A model generated the notes under the pieces. The model ran no database searches. It was not told the DNA's origin and was given only the letters and a program-made list of their open reading frames with translations. A stretch of 64,000 bases of DNA, taken from Phoenix dactylifera. Its lineage: Eukaryota; Streptophyta; Magnoliopsida; Arecales; Arecaceae. Below, piece by piece: positions 25,929-38,482 of the stretch (position 1 is its first letter; each line of letters starts with the position of its first letter). The stretch covers positions 1,901,001-1,965,000 of the forward strand of contig NW_024067666.1 of assembly GCF_009389715.1 (NCBI RefSeq), given 5' to 3'. A program made the position numbers and the translations under genes.

Positions 25929-27424
25929 CCATGTGACAATACCCTAAGCCTAAAATCATCTAAGATTATCAATAGCTATTTAATAAAACTAAGGCACAAA
26001 GTAGTCTCCATGTCAATCACTTTCAACCTCAGTCTTTATCGATCCAAGGATGGCGCATCAATTCAAACGTTTTTTTAGCAATACTGGTGATTTGTACCAT
26101 AGATTGAGCTAGTAATTGCTAGAATGAGTGGATTGTTTTTTGAGAAACTATAACTAGTAATTGATTAGGTTATTAATGTGCAAAATTGATTAAATCGATT
26201 GGTAGAATGAGGTTGATTGATTAATAGACATATCCAATTTTACTTTAGTAAAGGGATTTAAAATTTATTATGGGATGGGAATATTGCAAAGAAATAATTA
26301 CATGAGAGAGTAATAGCTCAAAAACAATAAATGATTGAATTTACAACTATATTAAATTAGTGAGATTTGAAGAACAAATGGTTTTCTTCAAACACTTGAA
26401 GTTACATTTTCAAAGTTCTTTCAAATGCACGAGGTTTATGTCATTTTCTTTGAATAGTACATAGTGTGCCTATAAAGCAGAGCTTGTGGGGGACATTTTT
26501 ATTGTATCCTAAACTTAATCCGTATACATATATGTAGAAGACAAACTGTTTGTAATGCATGCAAATTCAAGCTCATTACGTTCATTTGCACTTTCAGGTC
26601 TCATAAAACTAAAATGGTGAAAAATGGAGGTCCTTCTAATTGTTCTTAAACAATGTGTGTAACAGAGAAAATGCAAGAAAGAAATTAACTAGGAATTGTG
26701 ATATGAAACCGCTCAAGGTGGAGAAGAAAGAAATGTTCTTTATGTTGAAAGACAAAGTTCTGCTTCATCGAGTATCCGGCCTAATTCAACCCAAATAGAG
26801 TGGGTTATTTTACACATATTTAGAGTCGATAGCGGGGAAGCGTCTTCATTCTAAAACCTGTAGCAAATTCAGGGCAAGTATGGATAATTGCAATACCTAC
26901 CTCAAACCAGAATTGATTATATATAAGCCTTGATGATTATGATGATAATGGAGAAAGAAGTTTGTAATCAATCACGAGAAAAATTAAACATGTGAGAGGC
27001 TACAAGATAATGCTTAGTTATTCTTCTATTTAGTTGATTGCTTTTCTTAGTTTGAGGAAAATTTGACTTACTAAGGAACAATATTTCTATTATTATTGAA
27101 AAGTTAGTTCGTTAGGTTCTATGTCTTGGACACTTATCTTGTTTAATGTTATGTAAAATACTGAGATTTACTTTTATATTCTTTTTTTATTTGTTTGCTT
27201 TATAATTAGAAAAATGATTTCTGCAACTTTACCTATCCCATGTAACTCTATCCGGCCCATCCTGAGCTACACATGTGATAGGTATGGGTATGTGGGTTTT
27301 GATTGTGGGGGCAGGTATAGATAATGGCCTATCTAACCTATACCCACCCCCTTTCCATCCATGGTAGCTTCCCATTTTTCCCCTTTCTATGTCAATTAAT
27401 AAGTTCACATAGATTAAAGACATG
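25929..27424. other. Intergenic sequence, nothing recognised
   Basis: AT-rich DNA with no open frame supported by domain content, no paired inverted repeats and no tandem array that I could detect. Confidence 0.5.
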
Positions 27425-27431
27425 ATGAAGC

Positions 27432-27916
27432 TAGGGGTGGCAATTTGGGTTGAATGAGTCGAATACGAGTTAGGTCGGATGCCGGTCGGGTTAAAAATTT
27501 ATCAGCCCAAACTGTTTTTTAAATAGGTCAAAAATTGAAAATTGAAGCCGACTTATTTATTAAACAGATAACCCAACCCAGCCAATATAGCCCATTTACT
27601 AAACAAATCGAATCAAGTTAAATAGGTTAAACACGTTAGATGGATTTTTAACAAATTAAATATATTTAAACAAGTTGAATAGGTTAAGCAGGTTGGCTTA
27701 AAAGGGTCAAGTCATGACCCGATCGAATTATTAAACGTATTAGAAAGGAGTTAAACAGGTTCAAGGTTCAAACCAGAACTTGTCCCATTTAAGAAATAGG
27801 TCTAGGCAGGTAGACCTGATTATTATCCTAACAAATTTACATCAAACCGGAACCTATTGAAAGCAAGTTGTCTATAGGTTGGATTGATGGGTCAAGTCTA
27901 AAATTGCCATCCCTCA
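27432..27916. mobile_element. hAT-like non-autonomous element
   Basis: The ends taggggtggcaattt and aaattgccatccctca form ~15-bp inverted termini. They are flanked by the direct repeat atgaagc (27425-27431 and 27917-27923), seven or possibly eight bases with one mismatch, as expected for hAT elements. The 485-bp interior is composed of variants of ggttaaacaggttg and is non-coding. Confidence 0.8.
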
Positions 27917-28941
27917 ATGAAGCCACCTAGAGCTTGCTAAGTTGGTTGTCATTTCTCCCCTCAGCATGTACGCTTAGGAGGCATTCCATATGTGACTTTG
28001 GATGGCATTTTCACTATTATTCTCCCAAAACAAGGAGGAGGTTGGATGAACGAGCCACTTGCAAAAATACAAAATTGCAATTAAAACTAATTGGAGACCT
28101 GAAAACCAGAACTAAATATAAAGAACATACCTTAGTCAGAATTCTGCCCTTTTTTTTATGGAAATTCTTCGGAAGTCTAATTTGGCAAATTTTTTACCTC
28201 TACAGAAGCCAAGTTTAATTTCTAATAACTATGGACCACCTTAGGTCAAGATGTTTCTCATGCACTTTTTTTTTTTGACGCAAAAACTTGCAAAACAAAA
28301 TAAAATCAAAAATAAAGAACTTACGTAACCACGTCTACATCCAAAGACCTACTCACTTCTTAAATGGGATTAGTTTTAACAATAGATCCGATGCTAATAT
28401 TAACTTGCTGGTGCAAAAAGGCGTTGGAAAATTTTCAGTTGGATGATACTTATAAACGTCGGCAAAGACCGTAACAGCTGAATTGGACGTCAATTCAAGC
28501 AATCCCACAATTGGGATAGCCTGTTTCCTCATCCCCTATCACAACCAAATGCAAGCAATCATCACCATGGAGCCCAAGACAAGCTACGACCTTCCAAACC
28601 AAATTTTCTTGCAGCCTATAAATCAAAATTCAGACTTTAACGAAGTTCTGAGCTAAAGTTATGATTTTGATGCAAGAACATCCAGAATTATAGCGACATT
28701 AAGATAAAACACATCAAATTTGATCAAAGAAAAGAAGGGACAGAAGATCACCAGAAGGCGGTGTGGCTGTAGAACTCGACGCCGATGGACATAAAGAAAA
28801 GGGAGGCGGACGAGAAGAGGACCAGTCTACCAGAAACTTAGGATGGCAGAGCTGTTCCTAAGTTTCCCCGCCGCTGCATGTTCGCCTCGTCTTCCCATGT
28901 ATTAAAACGAGTAGAAATTCGATTCGATACGTGAATTTGGA

Positions 28942-29179
28942 GCAAGAATATTTCCGTCTAGCAGCACGATGGGAAATGTCTTTCAGGAAAGATATACTCT
29001 TTTTTTCTCATTGTTGCTTGCACGATGGGAGATTGTCTTTCAAGAAAAATATATTCGCTAGCAAGAATATTTCCGTCTACTAGCACGATGGGAAATGTCT
29101 TTCAAGAAAGATATATTCTTCTTTTCTCATTGTTGCTTGCACGATGGGAGATTGTCTTTCAAGAAAAATATATTCGCTT
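28942..29179. repeat. 119-bp tandem duplication with internal ~56-bp half-repeats
   Basis: The unit gcaagaatatttccgtct at 28942 recurs at 29061 with few changes. Within each unit gcacgatgggaaatgtctt and gcacgatgggagattgtctt are related halves about 56 bases apart, so four sub-units are visible. No family was recognised. Confidence 0.9.
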
Positions 29180-29394
29180 TTCCAAATCACAGCCATAGCT
29201 CTCCTCTCCATTATTCAGAAGCTCTGCCATTATTCAGAGACTTCCGTGTCCAATGAAATTGCATTTGTGATAATGGAGGCTTTTATACTACTCTTCTCTC
29301 CCTTTTATTCAGAAAACTGCTGTCGATGTTCTGCTGATACTCTATGAAAAATTCTGGAAAATTCGAGTTTCCTCCTTCTCATCCTTCTATTTTG

Positions 29395-29701
29395 GTTTTT
29401 TTATCGGCTGCATTGAAGAGGATTTCTTGCAAGTATTGCTCATCTATCTGCTTTATCTGCTATGACTCTCTCAGAATTACAATGGCTGCCTGAACTTGAC
29501 CCTGGGAAAGTTCTGGGTGTGATTGTAGTTTTGACCCTTGTCTTTGGGTCCCTCTTTGTTTCTCCTTCACAGAACTCTATGTAAATTCTTTGTATTTGTA
29601 CATATTTTAATTCTGAACTTGAATCTTGTTTTGTTAATAAAGTCCGGTGACTGATGGAGCTTGCCTCCTTAGTCTCCAATTCGTTCAAAAAAAAAAAAAA
29701 A
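29395..29701 (+). mobile_element. Probable retroposed 3' end (LINE tail or processed copy)
   Basis: The sequence ends in ttaataaagtccgg..., a polyadenylation-like signal, and a 14-base A-run at 29688-29701. Upstream, 29461-29583 is an open frame (MTLSELQWLPELDPGKVLGV, then a hydrophobic stretch VIVVLTLVFGSLFV, stop). It resembles no family I can name. It could be a processed gene copy, a LINE tail, or the last exon of a small membrane protein. Confidence 0.4.
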
Positions 29702-31717
29702 GAATCCAATGGAATTTGGCTTTGCATTGTAAGCTTTGTCATAGTTCTGCATTGGATGAAACATTGTTACTAATGATTTGTACATATAGGTGTTGAGTGC
29801 TGAAACAAAATGGCTGACCATAGTTTCTGAAAATTTATGCTGGAAGTAACAGCAACTGTTTTCAAGTTGCTAGCCTTTAGTAAAAGAGTTTCTATGCTCA
29901 TACAGTATTCTTTAGGGAGATGGTGGGGGGGGGGGGGGGAGGGCGCAGCAGAAAAAGGTCGCAGATTTCTGCTTTGAGCAAGAGAAAGGAAAGAAGAAGG
30001 AATAAGAGGCTTCATAAGCTGTGAGAGAGTTTGGTAGCATTATTGGAGGGCAAGGATTTTTACCGTTTTGAGATAATAAGACATGTCAGAATGAAAAATT
30101 TTACTGCAAGCATTTCCCTAGAATTTGAGTATGTGTTTCCTAAGGTGAATATATATCCCACAAATGTATCAGGATGTCCTTTAGGTACTTGATTTTAAAA
30201 ACAAATCTTCCGGTAAATTTTCATTATTTTCCTCAAGAGTTAGGATTTTCGAATTTAGGGGAAGACTCCAGAGTACATAAAAATGCGGAAAAAATTAAGA
30301 GAAAAGGTTTGCAGTAAAAAATCAGTAAATGGTAAAATGACAATGACCTAGCCTGAGAGTATAATATTTCAGTTGTCTTGTTTGATTGTAACAATCCGTA
30401 AACATTACAAGTGCAAGGCTTACAAAATATTCTTTTCCCCCTTTGAGAGCAAGATTAAAAGATTCAAGAAATACAGCTCAGGAAGTTCTTACAATTACAA
30501 TCTATAAGTTATGGAGATACAATTTATTATTAAAAAAATAATTATATAGTTTTGTGTTTTCACCTTGTAGTTTGTTGTCAGTATCCACATTTCATATGCC
30601 CGTATCCTGTTAATTATTGATAAATGTTTTATGATATCTGTATGGTCGCCATTGCTCCTAAACCTGATAGCCTCTGCAGTCCCGTGACAGCGAAGTTATA
30701 CATCTTCTAACATGTAACAACTTTTTGTGATATTTCCTGGTATATCAAACATGCAAATATATTTTTCCATTAGAAAATTTACTAATGCATGTTATGTTAC
30801 TTATGTGCTGCGTAATCGAAAACGATACCATAAACAAAGTCCTGGTAGAGGTGGTTATCATTACTTGGGTTATAGCCAAGGTAGTATATATCACATTTGA
30901 GATAGCCAAAATCACAGGTACCTGTCATCAACTAAGAAACAATAGTAGTATATTTAGTTAGCTCCTATCATTAGCCAACCATTCCAATTTCATTTCCCTT
31001 CCTCCCCAAGCTCTTATCACGATTCACTTCCCTTAGTATTCCACATACAAAATATTGACCAAAAGAACGGAGGTTTTTCGTTTTAAAGCGGACTTCTGTA
31101 ACTTTTTTTTTTTTTTTTAATATCTGAAACTTGCACTCTCCCTGCATCTGCCAAACACGCCTAGGAAAATAAAGCACCATACCGGTAAGTTATGTACATT
31201 TTCTTCTAGTAAAAATTGGGTAACCTTCTTTTACATTAAAAAAAAATATCCTGATTAACGAAGTCAGACAGGCATGGTGGCGTAGCCAGACAAACATGGC
31301 GGCGTGCCATTAATTATGGACCAACCCACGGCCAAAAAACCCATAAACGGGGCATGGCCAATGGTTTTTTGTGTTAGGACTGTAAGCGCTGCCATCAAGA
31401 TTTAACCATGGTCTTTAAACCAACCGACCATCTTAAGCGCCCTCCGGCGTTCGATTGTGACTTAGTCCGCACCGCCCTCCACCGCGGGCAAGCTTTGCTG
31501 ACTTGGCTCACACCGGCCTCCGCCAATATTTGGTTTTGGTTTGAGAATTTTAACTCGGGGCACCTCTTGGCTCTACCAGGCCTTGAAAGGCCACTCCCAT
31601 GACCCCATCCCCCTCCTCTTTATTTTCCATCTATTCCTCCATCTGAGTTTTTGACCCACCATTGCCGGATCTCCCTCGTTGTGCTAATTTTCTCGTAAAA
31701 AAAACTCTCTTCTCGCT
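29702..31717. other. Intergenic and upstream region of the phytoglobin gene
   Basis: Contains a poly(G) run (29926-29939). 30410-30645 is the part shared with 19360-19620. No other gene is seen. The last ~400 bases are GC-richer and are the presumed phytoglobin promoter. Confidence 0.5.
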
Positions 31718-31727
31718 CTATTTAAAC
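31718..31727 (+). promoter_or_regulatory. TATA-like box of the phytoglobin gene
   Basis: The sequence ctatttaaac lies 38 bases before the ATG at 31765. That implies a very short leader, so it is tentative. Confidence 0.4.
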
Positions 31728-32153
31728 ACTTCCATTGCAAGGAGGCTCACCAAAGGGATCGAAAATGGAGGAATTACCAGCGATATCCTTCGGCGAAGAG
31801 CAAGAGTCTCTTGTGGTGAAGTCAGGGAACGTGATGAAGAAGGATGCAGCAGCAATCTCTCTGAAGTTTTTCATGAGGTATCTCCCTCTCTCTTCTCCCA
31901 TCTTCTCATACTTGTATCTTATGATTGAACTGTTGGATTTCATTCCCTGAAGGTGGCCAGAAAAATTACTACTAAGTTATATCTTCTCAAAATTTAAAGG
32001 AACATTGACATCATAAAAAAATTTAGGAAATAATTGAATGATTGTATAGGTTCCTTTGCAGGGATAAAATCCAACAGATGCTTTCATTTGCGATCTTTTA
32101 TTGTACTTAATCCTATCAATAATTCTCCTGCAAGTTCATAATTTTGCTGCTGA

Positions 32154-32426
<273 letters not shown>

Positions 32427-32725
32427 TAATACTAGAAGTTCCCCTATCATGTCACATGAGCCGATGGGTGTGAGGCGTGGAAAGTGCTGGGGTTCACGCA
32501 GGTTGGTTGAATCACGAGCTGCTACCCCAAGATCACGTAGCTCTCATTTTGTTGAGCCACCGTCATTAAGAAATAAGTAGGAATTCACACTGAGTTATGG
32601 AACTGGGCCAGGCCCACATTGGTTCATGGATGGCTGTTGATATGATCTGGCCCATTTGCATCCAAGTAGTAAAAACAAAAGCGTAATATCCCGGCCATCC
32701 GGTCCAGTTTGGGATGGGTTGGACT

Positions 32726-33096
32726 TCAAAATCCATCTAAAGGAAAACAATGAAAAAAAGAAAGGAAAGGAAGCAAAGAAGAGGAAAAGAAAAAAATGAA
32801 AGAGAGGAAGAGAAGAAGAAGAGGAAAGGAATAAAGGAAAGGGAAAGAAGAGAACCAAAGAAAAGGAAGAAGTGAGAACAAAAAAGAAAGAAAATGAGAG
32901 AAGAACAAAAAAAGGGAAGGAAAGAAGAAGAAAAAGTAAAGAAAAGAAAGAAGGCCAAAAAAAAAGGAAAAAAAAGGAAAAAAAAAAAGAAGGAATAAGA
33001 GAAGAAGGAAAGGAGCAAGAAATGATAGAAAGAAAAACAAATGAGAAAAATAAAGAAAGCAAGAAAAGAACAAAAAGAGAGAGATGGAGGGTACAT

Positions 33097-33135
<39 letters not shown>
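32726..33135. repeat. Purine-rich low-complexity tract ending in (GA)n
   Basis: About 400 bases of almost pure A/G on the plus strand within phytoglobin intron 2, closing with some 15 GA units at 33102-33134. The long Phe/Ser/Leu-rich and Lys/Glu-rich frames over it are compositional artefacts. Confidence 0.9.
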
Positions 33136-33140
<5 letters not shown>

Positions 33141-33953
33141 GGTACATAACCGGGACTTGGATGGGGAGGATATCCGGGTATCTAATTTTTGTGGAGAAAC
33201 AGGATGCTTGTATTCTGCGGAATTTAAAATCTTGATAAAAAGTTTATTGATATCCTCCTAAATTGGAATCAGTGTAATACACTCGAGACCCCTTTGCAAA
33301 TTTTTAAGCATCTGCCCGTATGATGTGGGTGGTATAACATATCTGGTTTGCAAGTGCTATGAAAGCACAATTCCTTAGGAAAGTTTACGTGCAACTTGTG
33401 AATCAAGAGATGAGTTTTTGACTAGCTTGATGAAACTTAAATCCAAAAGAAACAAAAAATCTCATAAGATTTTAATCGCTTTGAGTTATCTCAGGTTTCA
33501 CATGAAAAAATCTTGAATTAAATCTCTAAAGAATGCCCAATGTAATTGTGAAAAACAGAAAAGTTTAACAGGCATTCTAAAGATAAGATACATTCATATT
33601 ATTAACCATGTCCCAATGATAATACTAACACGATTTGTTCAATACATTGAAGGATATTAAGTTCATAAATTAAAAAAAAAAAAAATCTTATTACATGTAC
33701 AAAAATTGAATATTCGATTTTCTGTAGCTCAAATATTTTTATAAAATCATGGAAATATCAGAAAAATGCATAGCCAAAAGGCTAATAAACTGATAGCTAA
33801 CATTGGTACCCAAAAAACAGTAACTTAGAAATTTTTTTACCAAACGAAGTAATCTGTTCATCTGTGGTTTGCTTCCTTTTGACACGGCTTGTATTCTCTC
33901 ATATCTTCACTAAATTTGCGCTTTTCTTGTTAACTCTGGGTGCAGACCTGTGA

Positions 33954-34085
<132 letters not shown>

Positions 34086-34390
34086 TGAACTGTTCATAAG
34101 CTATTTAAAAGTAACATAGTTAATAGAAACACTTGAACCACAGCCATCTGAAAGCCCACCAAGTTTGAATACAAAACTTAAAATGAGGGAAATGGAACGG
34201 AATCAAGCATATCCTGACCCTTAAATCACAAGTCACATGCAGAGAAATCATAAAATAAAATATTTTTAGCTTAACAATGAGACAATAAAACCCATAGTTC
34301 TGTCTTTAGGTAATTGTCGGCTGAAGCAATTAGGACAATAGACAAAATACTTTCTTTAAAGAAAATGCAAATGGGCTAGCCGACGGGCCC

Positions 34391-34620
34391 TTTTTTTTTT
34401 TTTTTTTAGTACAACGGCTGCTCACCCTACTCTAGTATAAGTGTAGCCAACAGAATTAGTGAGAAAATGGCACAGGGGTGGAGAAGAAACCCCCTGATGC
34501 GTTCAGAAGACCTCTCTGAAGTGCTGGGCGGCATAAGTGACAATCTAGTTTGTGGCTCTGTTTGCCTTCCGATATACATGCATAGCCTTGAAGGCGCTAC
34601 ACTCCCCCCGCCATTCAAAC
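34391..34620 (-). mobile_element. 5'-truncated LINE in phytoglobin intron 3
   Basis: On the minus strand the remnant AFKAMHVYRKANRATN (RNase H C-terminal region) is followed by decayed tail sequence and an A-tail, seen as the T-run at 34391-34407. The same place in the 19.8-19.9 kb copy has unrelated short sequence and no LINE, so insertion followed the locus duplication. It is a sister of the element at 39922-40132 (RAMHVYRKAN). Confidence 0.75.
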
Positions 34621-34974
34621 CTCTTAGGAAGCACCAAATGTGGAGAAACCAGGCTGGGCTTATTTCCATCAGGTATAGAAATATCAAATGAACTTGAAGA
34701 TTTATTCACCAATTTCCTAATTGACCAGTGATTTGCACAATACGGTTCAACCATAAAATTTGGTGCATAGTCTTATTGTAAAGATAAGTAACTATATATG
34801 GTAAGACAAAATCAAGAATATATAATATGTGACAAATATTTAACAACACTTGGTATATGTAAAAATTACTTATAAGAATAATTCCCTCCAGATGAAGACC
34901 GCTGCTACGAGTGCAGCATTCCTTCCATGCATTGGCTTGTTTGAGCTTAGAGCTTCTTTGTTAATTAAGTGTAA

Positions 34975-35145
<171 letters not shown>

Positions 35146-35349
35146 TAGGGTTGAACATGCTGGCTTCTATATGTATATTTTGATGCAATGTCTTACTATG
35201 CGTTGATTTTAGATGATGGTACTCTTGTTTTGAATTGCCAAAAATTGCTCGTCATCGAGTTTTATTATGGTTCCTTTCCAGGAGAACTTGTGTGAAGTTA
35301 TAATGAAAAATTAGATGTGGAGGCTAGATTGTCTTTTTTTTTTTTTTTA

Positions 35350-36470
35350 GTGAATTATAAAAACCTCCCTGAGATAAGATATTAATTATACTTATACCTA
35401 ATAATATGAAAAACTTATACTTATCCAATACTCCAACTCATAACTTAACAGAATGTTAAGTCAAATCGTTAACTTTTAATCTAGGACCCAAATGCCACAT
35501 CAAAAATAAAAATAAAAATAACCAAAATAATCTTTCAAAAACCTCCTTGACGTTTATATTTATTACACTTACACTCAATATATTGTAAAAGTCTTGCTTA
35601 CACCCATTTAAATTGACAACATTAGTAAAACTATTTATTTATTGTAAAAAGTCAAAAATATCTCTTAAAAAAAACAAAGCTCCTCTTTCACCTTTCCAAC
35701 TCTGAGAACTCTTCGAAGTATTACATCTTTAAGAGTCTTTTTCTCTTTAAGATTAAGTATCTAGGGTTTTTTCCCACTTCGCCAATCCACTACGAGCGTC
35801 CTTTTACAACGAACGTGCAACGACAAGCTTCATTTTTAACCAATATTCGACGAAAAGCATCCTTCTCGACTAGCCTCTGTCCTTTCTGATCATATTTTGT
35901 TTTCGCTTTTCCGCCATTATTTGCTAATTTTGAGTTCTACTTGTCAAATGTTGTGGACATGATTTTTTTAACATTGTTGCTGTAAATGAAGATTTTTGAG
36001 AGATTTAGATTGCTTTTCTCTTGGCACATGGCTCTTTCCTGATAATTCATCAAGATCAAGCTCAGACCCATGGCACCTCACGGCTGATCTCCTTCTCGGA
36101 TAGATGTTATATCACTTAAGGCTACTTTGGTTATTTTTTAAATTTTTTCTGATGTGGCATTTAGGGTTTATTTAAGTTAATAGTTTGGCTAACATTCTAT
36201 TAAGTTATGAATTAAAACATTGGATAAAAACAAAGCTAAGGTGGATAAGTATTGATTTTTCAAACTGTTTGATATAAGTATAATTCATTCCTAATTTTAG
36301 GGACTTTTTGTAATTTACTCATTACTCAAGAAAAATTTTAATTTTTTATATGAGGTAAACGGATTCACTAACACCGTTAATTTAATTGGGTGTAAGTAAG
36401 CTTCATAAACCAGTGGATATAAGTATAATAAACGAAAATTTTGAGAAAATTTTTGTAATTTTCTTATTTG
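35350..36470. mobile_element. DNA-transposon-like region with two interleaved inverted-repeat pairs
   Basis: 35350-35540 (gtgaattataaaaacctcc, with attatacttata) is inverted at about 36120-36322 (tataagtataatt, gactttttgtaatttac). 35540-35670 (tttattacacttacactc, gcttacacccattt) is inverted at about 36345-36470 (gggtgtaagtaagc, ataagtataataaacg). The order is therefore L1-L2-R1-R2, interleaved rather than nested. There is no coding capacity. The ends look like Mutator-like MITEs, but no target duplication was fixed. Confidence 0.6.
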
Positions 36471-36906
36471 AAAAAGTCTCTTAAAAGACCCTGTTCTTTG
36501 CTTAGCAATGAAAGCGTGGAACGCGCCACCCCCACCCACCCAACCCCAACCAAAAAAAAATACTTTCCATTGTCTACCACTACGCCATCCTTGACTTTGC
36601 TTTGGGCTCCCTTGGTACAAGGTTTATTTTAACTGCTAAAATTTATCACCAGCTATTATAAGCTGCTTCCTTCAACATTGACTTCAGTGGATCCTCACTC
36701 CATAATTTTTTTTTCCAGTCCTTAAATCAGTATTTACTCGCCAATTTGCCAGCTCAGTATTTGCAGCAGTCGAGTGCTAATTTTTTTTTGAGAAGAAAAT
36801 AAGTAGAGTGTTGAACATGAAATAGAAAATCCAGTTCATAGGTTATCAAAAACAATAATCTTATAAGAATATGTTATGACTTCATGGACGCTGACTCACC
36901 AACAAA

Positions 36907-37326
36907 TCAAATTACAACTTCCGCTGTTTTTTTAGTACTTAACATGTCATTCTTTGTTATCCCCCCGGCTGAAGAGCAGGGTGGTGAAGCCACCTGGGGG
37001 GAGCGGCGGAGGGCAGAGCTGGCCCTGATGGCGAGGAGGCAGAGATCGGGTAGGGAAAGGGGGTGGCGGGAGGAGACGGGGAGTAGAAAATAGAGCTGCC
37101 CGGGCTGTAGCTCCTCCGCTTCCGCCACCTCCTGTGGGTGGGCTCCCACCTCCAACGCTTCGCCGGCGCACAGGCAGCACCCTGGGTTCCTCGCCGCCAC
37201 CAGCCCTGCCCTCACCGCCTCCTCGTACTCCTCCAAACTCCCGTCCAAGTGTATCACCTTCGCCGCCGCCGGCCGGCGGTCCCGCCGTTCCAAACTCTTC
37301 CTCTTGGATGAGGGACAGTTTCCCAT
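36907..37326 (-). CDS. DUF4228 (PADRE) domain protein
   Basis: This is a single-exon, GC-rich gene of 139 residues. The start at 37326 is chosen because it gives MGNCPSSKRKS, with Gly2 and Cys4 as in N-myristoylated, palmitoylated members of this family. The upstream in-frame ATG at 37422 would put a GA-repeat-derived Ser/Leu run in front. The core KVIHLDGSLEEYEEAVRAG, then a Cys-rich CCLCAGEAL, and LQPGQLYFLLPVSSRHPLS are typical. The last ~35 residues are unconserved. Family members respond to pathogens and abiotic stress, with no defined activity. A TATA box lies at 37431-37440 and a (GA)n tract in the leader. Confidence 0.88.
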   Translation of the reverse strand: MGNCPSSKRKSLERRDRRPAAAKVIHLDGSLEEYEEAVRAGLVAARNPGCCLCAGEALEVGAHPQEVAEAEELQPGQLYFLLPVSSRHPLSLPDLCLLAIRASSALRRSPQVASPPCSSAGGITKNDMLSTKKTAEVVI

Positions 37327-37377
37327 GCAGTACAGGCCACAGAGCAGCGGGATGATATAATGTTCGTTTACTGCTAG

Positions 37378-37400
37378 AGAGAGAGAGAGAGAGAGAGAGC
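37378..37400 (-). repeat. (GA)n tract in the DUF4228 leader
   Basis: About eleven GA units on the plus strand (CT on the transcript) sit between the TATA box and start codon. CT-rich leaders are common in plant promoters. The gene at 54280-55038 has a similar tract. Confidence 0.85.
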
Positions 37401-37430
37401 AAGTAGTGAGGGAAAGGTGCATGGTGGCTA

Positions 37431-37440
37431 CTTATAAAGG
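37431..37440 (-). promoter_or_regulatory. TATA box of the DUF4228 gene
   Basis: On the minus strand the sequence reads cctttataag, about 105 bases before the start codon at 37326, an appropriate distance with a leader of roughly 75 bases. Confidence 0.65.
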
Positions 37441-38157
37441 GGTGAGTGAGATTTTAGGGTTTTTATGCAATGGCAAATGTAACCTTTATCTAATCTGAAT
37501 TAGTGAATTCCATTTGGAATTTTCGAAAGAAAATGCCTTGATATATCCATCACTTTTCATACGGGGGCTACGGCCGTGGTAACAATTATGCTTTTGTATT
37601 TTTCTTTTCCTGATAATAAAAGAACCAAGAGTGGGAGAGAAATTGTACATCTGATGTTTCATTTTTTTTATTTAAAAGAAATAGATTTTAAATATTATTT
37701 AACGCATCAAAAAGAAAACCAGCCTACCTATGACCAGCTCAATCAAGCTTTTGCATGGTCCATGGATGTAGCTCAACTGTCCCAATGAAAAAAGATACAG
37801 GCACATAAATAAGCTTGAATTCAACGCCATATCATAAGTCAATGGTTAATTTTCCTCCAAAAAGAAATAAGTCAATGGTTAAAGTCATATGATACTCAAG
37901 TCGTATAAAGTCGTATAAGATACTCAAGTGATTCTCGTGATCCTTGTGAGTTGGCCAAAGATTTTGCTTTTCTGAGTATCGTCAAATTCATTTTCTTTCT
38001 TATAAATTATTGTAATTACCTTAAGAAATCTATATAAAAAACTTACTTCTTCAATGCTTTATCTTTTTTAAAATCCGAAAAGTATAAAATTTAGATAAAA
38101 GAAATGAAGAGAAACCAGTTACACCACCATTGAGGACGAGCAATAATGGACATCCAC

Positions 38158-38466
38158 ATTTATTCCGCCCAGGTTGCCCGGGTTCGAAACGCGCGGGCGT
38201 CGATTAAATGAGGGGACCGTATGCCCCACGCCCGGCTGGCCTGTTGGCGGTTATGCTTTCCTTCCGCTTGTACCAAGGTGGCGCTGGGGTGACGTACCCA
38301 CACGTGAGGCGGTGAACCCAGTGGGGTGAGCCCACGGGTCGGGGAAGGTATGCGGAAATAGCTGCCTGAATCGAATATTCCCTGGTGGAAGGGGGGCCCA
38401 GTAATGGGGCTGCTACGCGGGTGGGCTGGTCCCTCCCCCTCCCCTCCTATCTTCTCACCAAAAAAA
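38158..38466 (+). mobile_element. tRNA-derived SINE with perfect target-site duplication
   Basis: It is flanked by the identical 16-mer aataatggacatccac at 38142-38157 and 38467-38482. It carries a polymerase III B box (ggttcgaaac, 38181-38190) and ends in an A-run. No A box is seen before the B box, so it is probably 5'-truncated. The GC-rich 309-bp body has no coding role. The perfect duplication means recent insertion. I do not match it to a named family. Confidence 0.88.
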
Positions 38467-38482
38467 AATAATGGACATCCAC

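Noticed and set aside
32595-33261. Phe/Ser/Leu-rich and Lys/Glu-rich frames
   Set aside because: They arise from the A/G low-complexity tract in phytoglobin intron 2.
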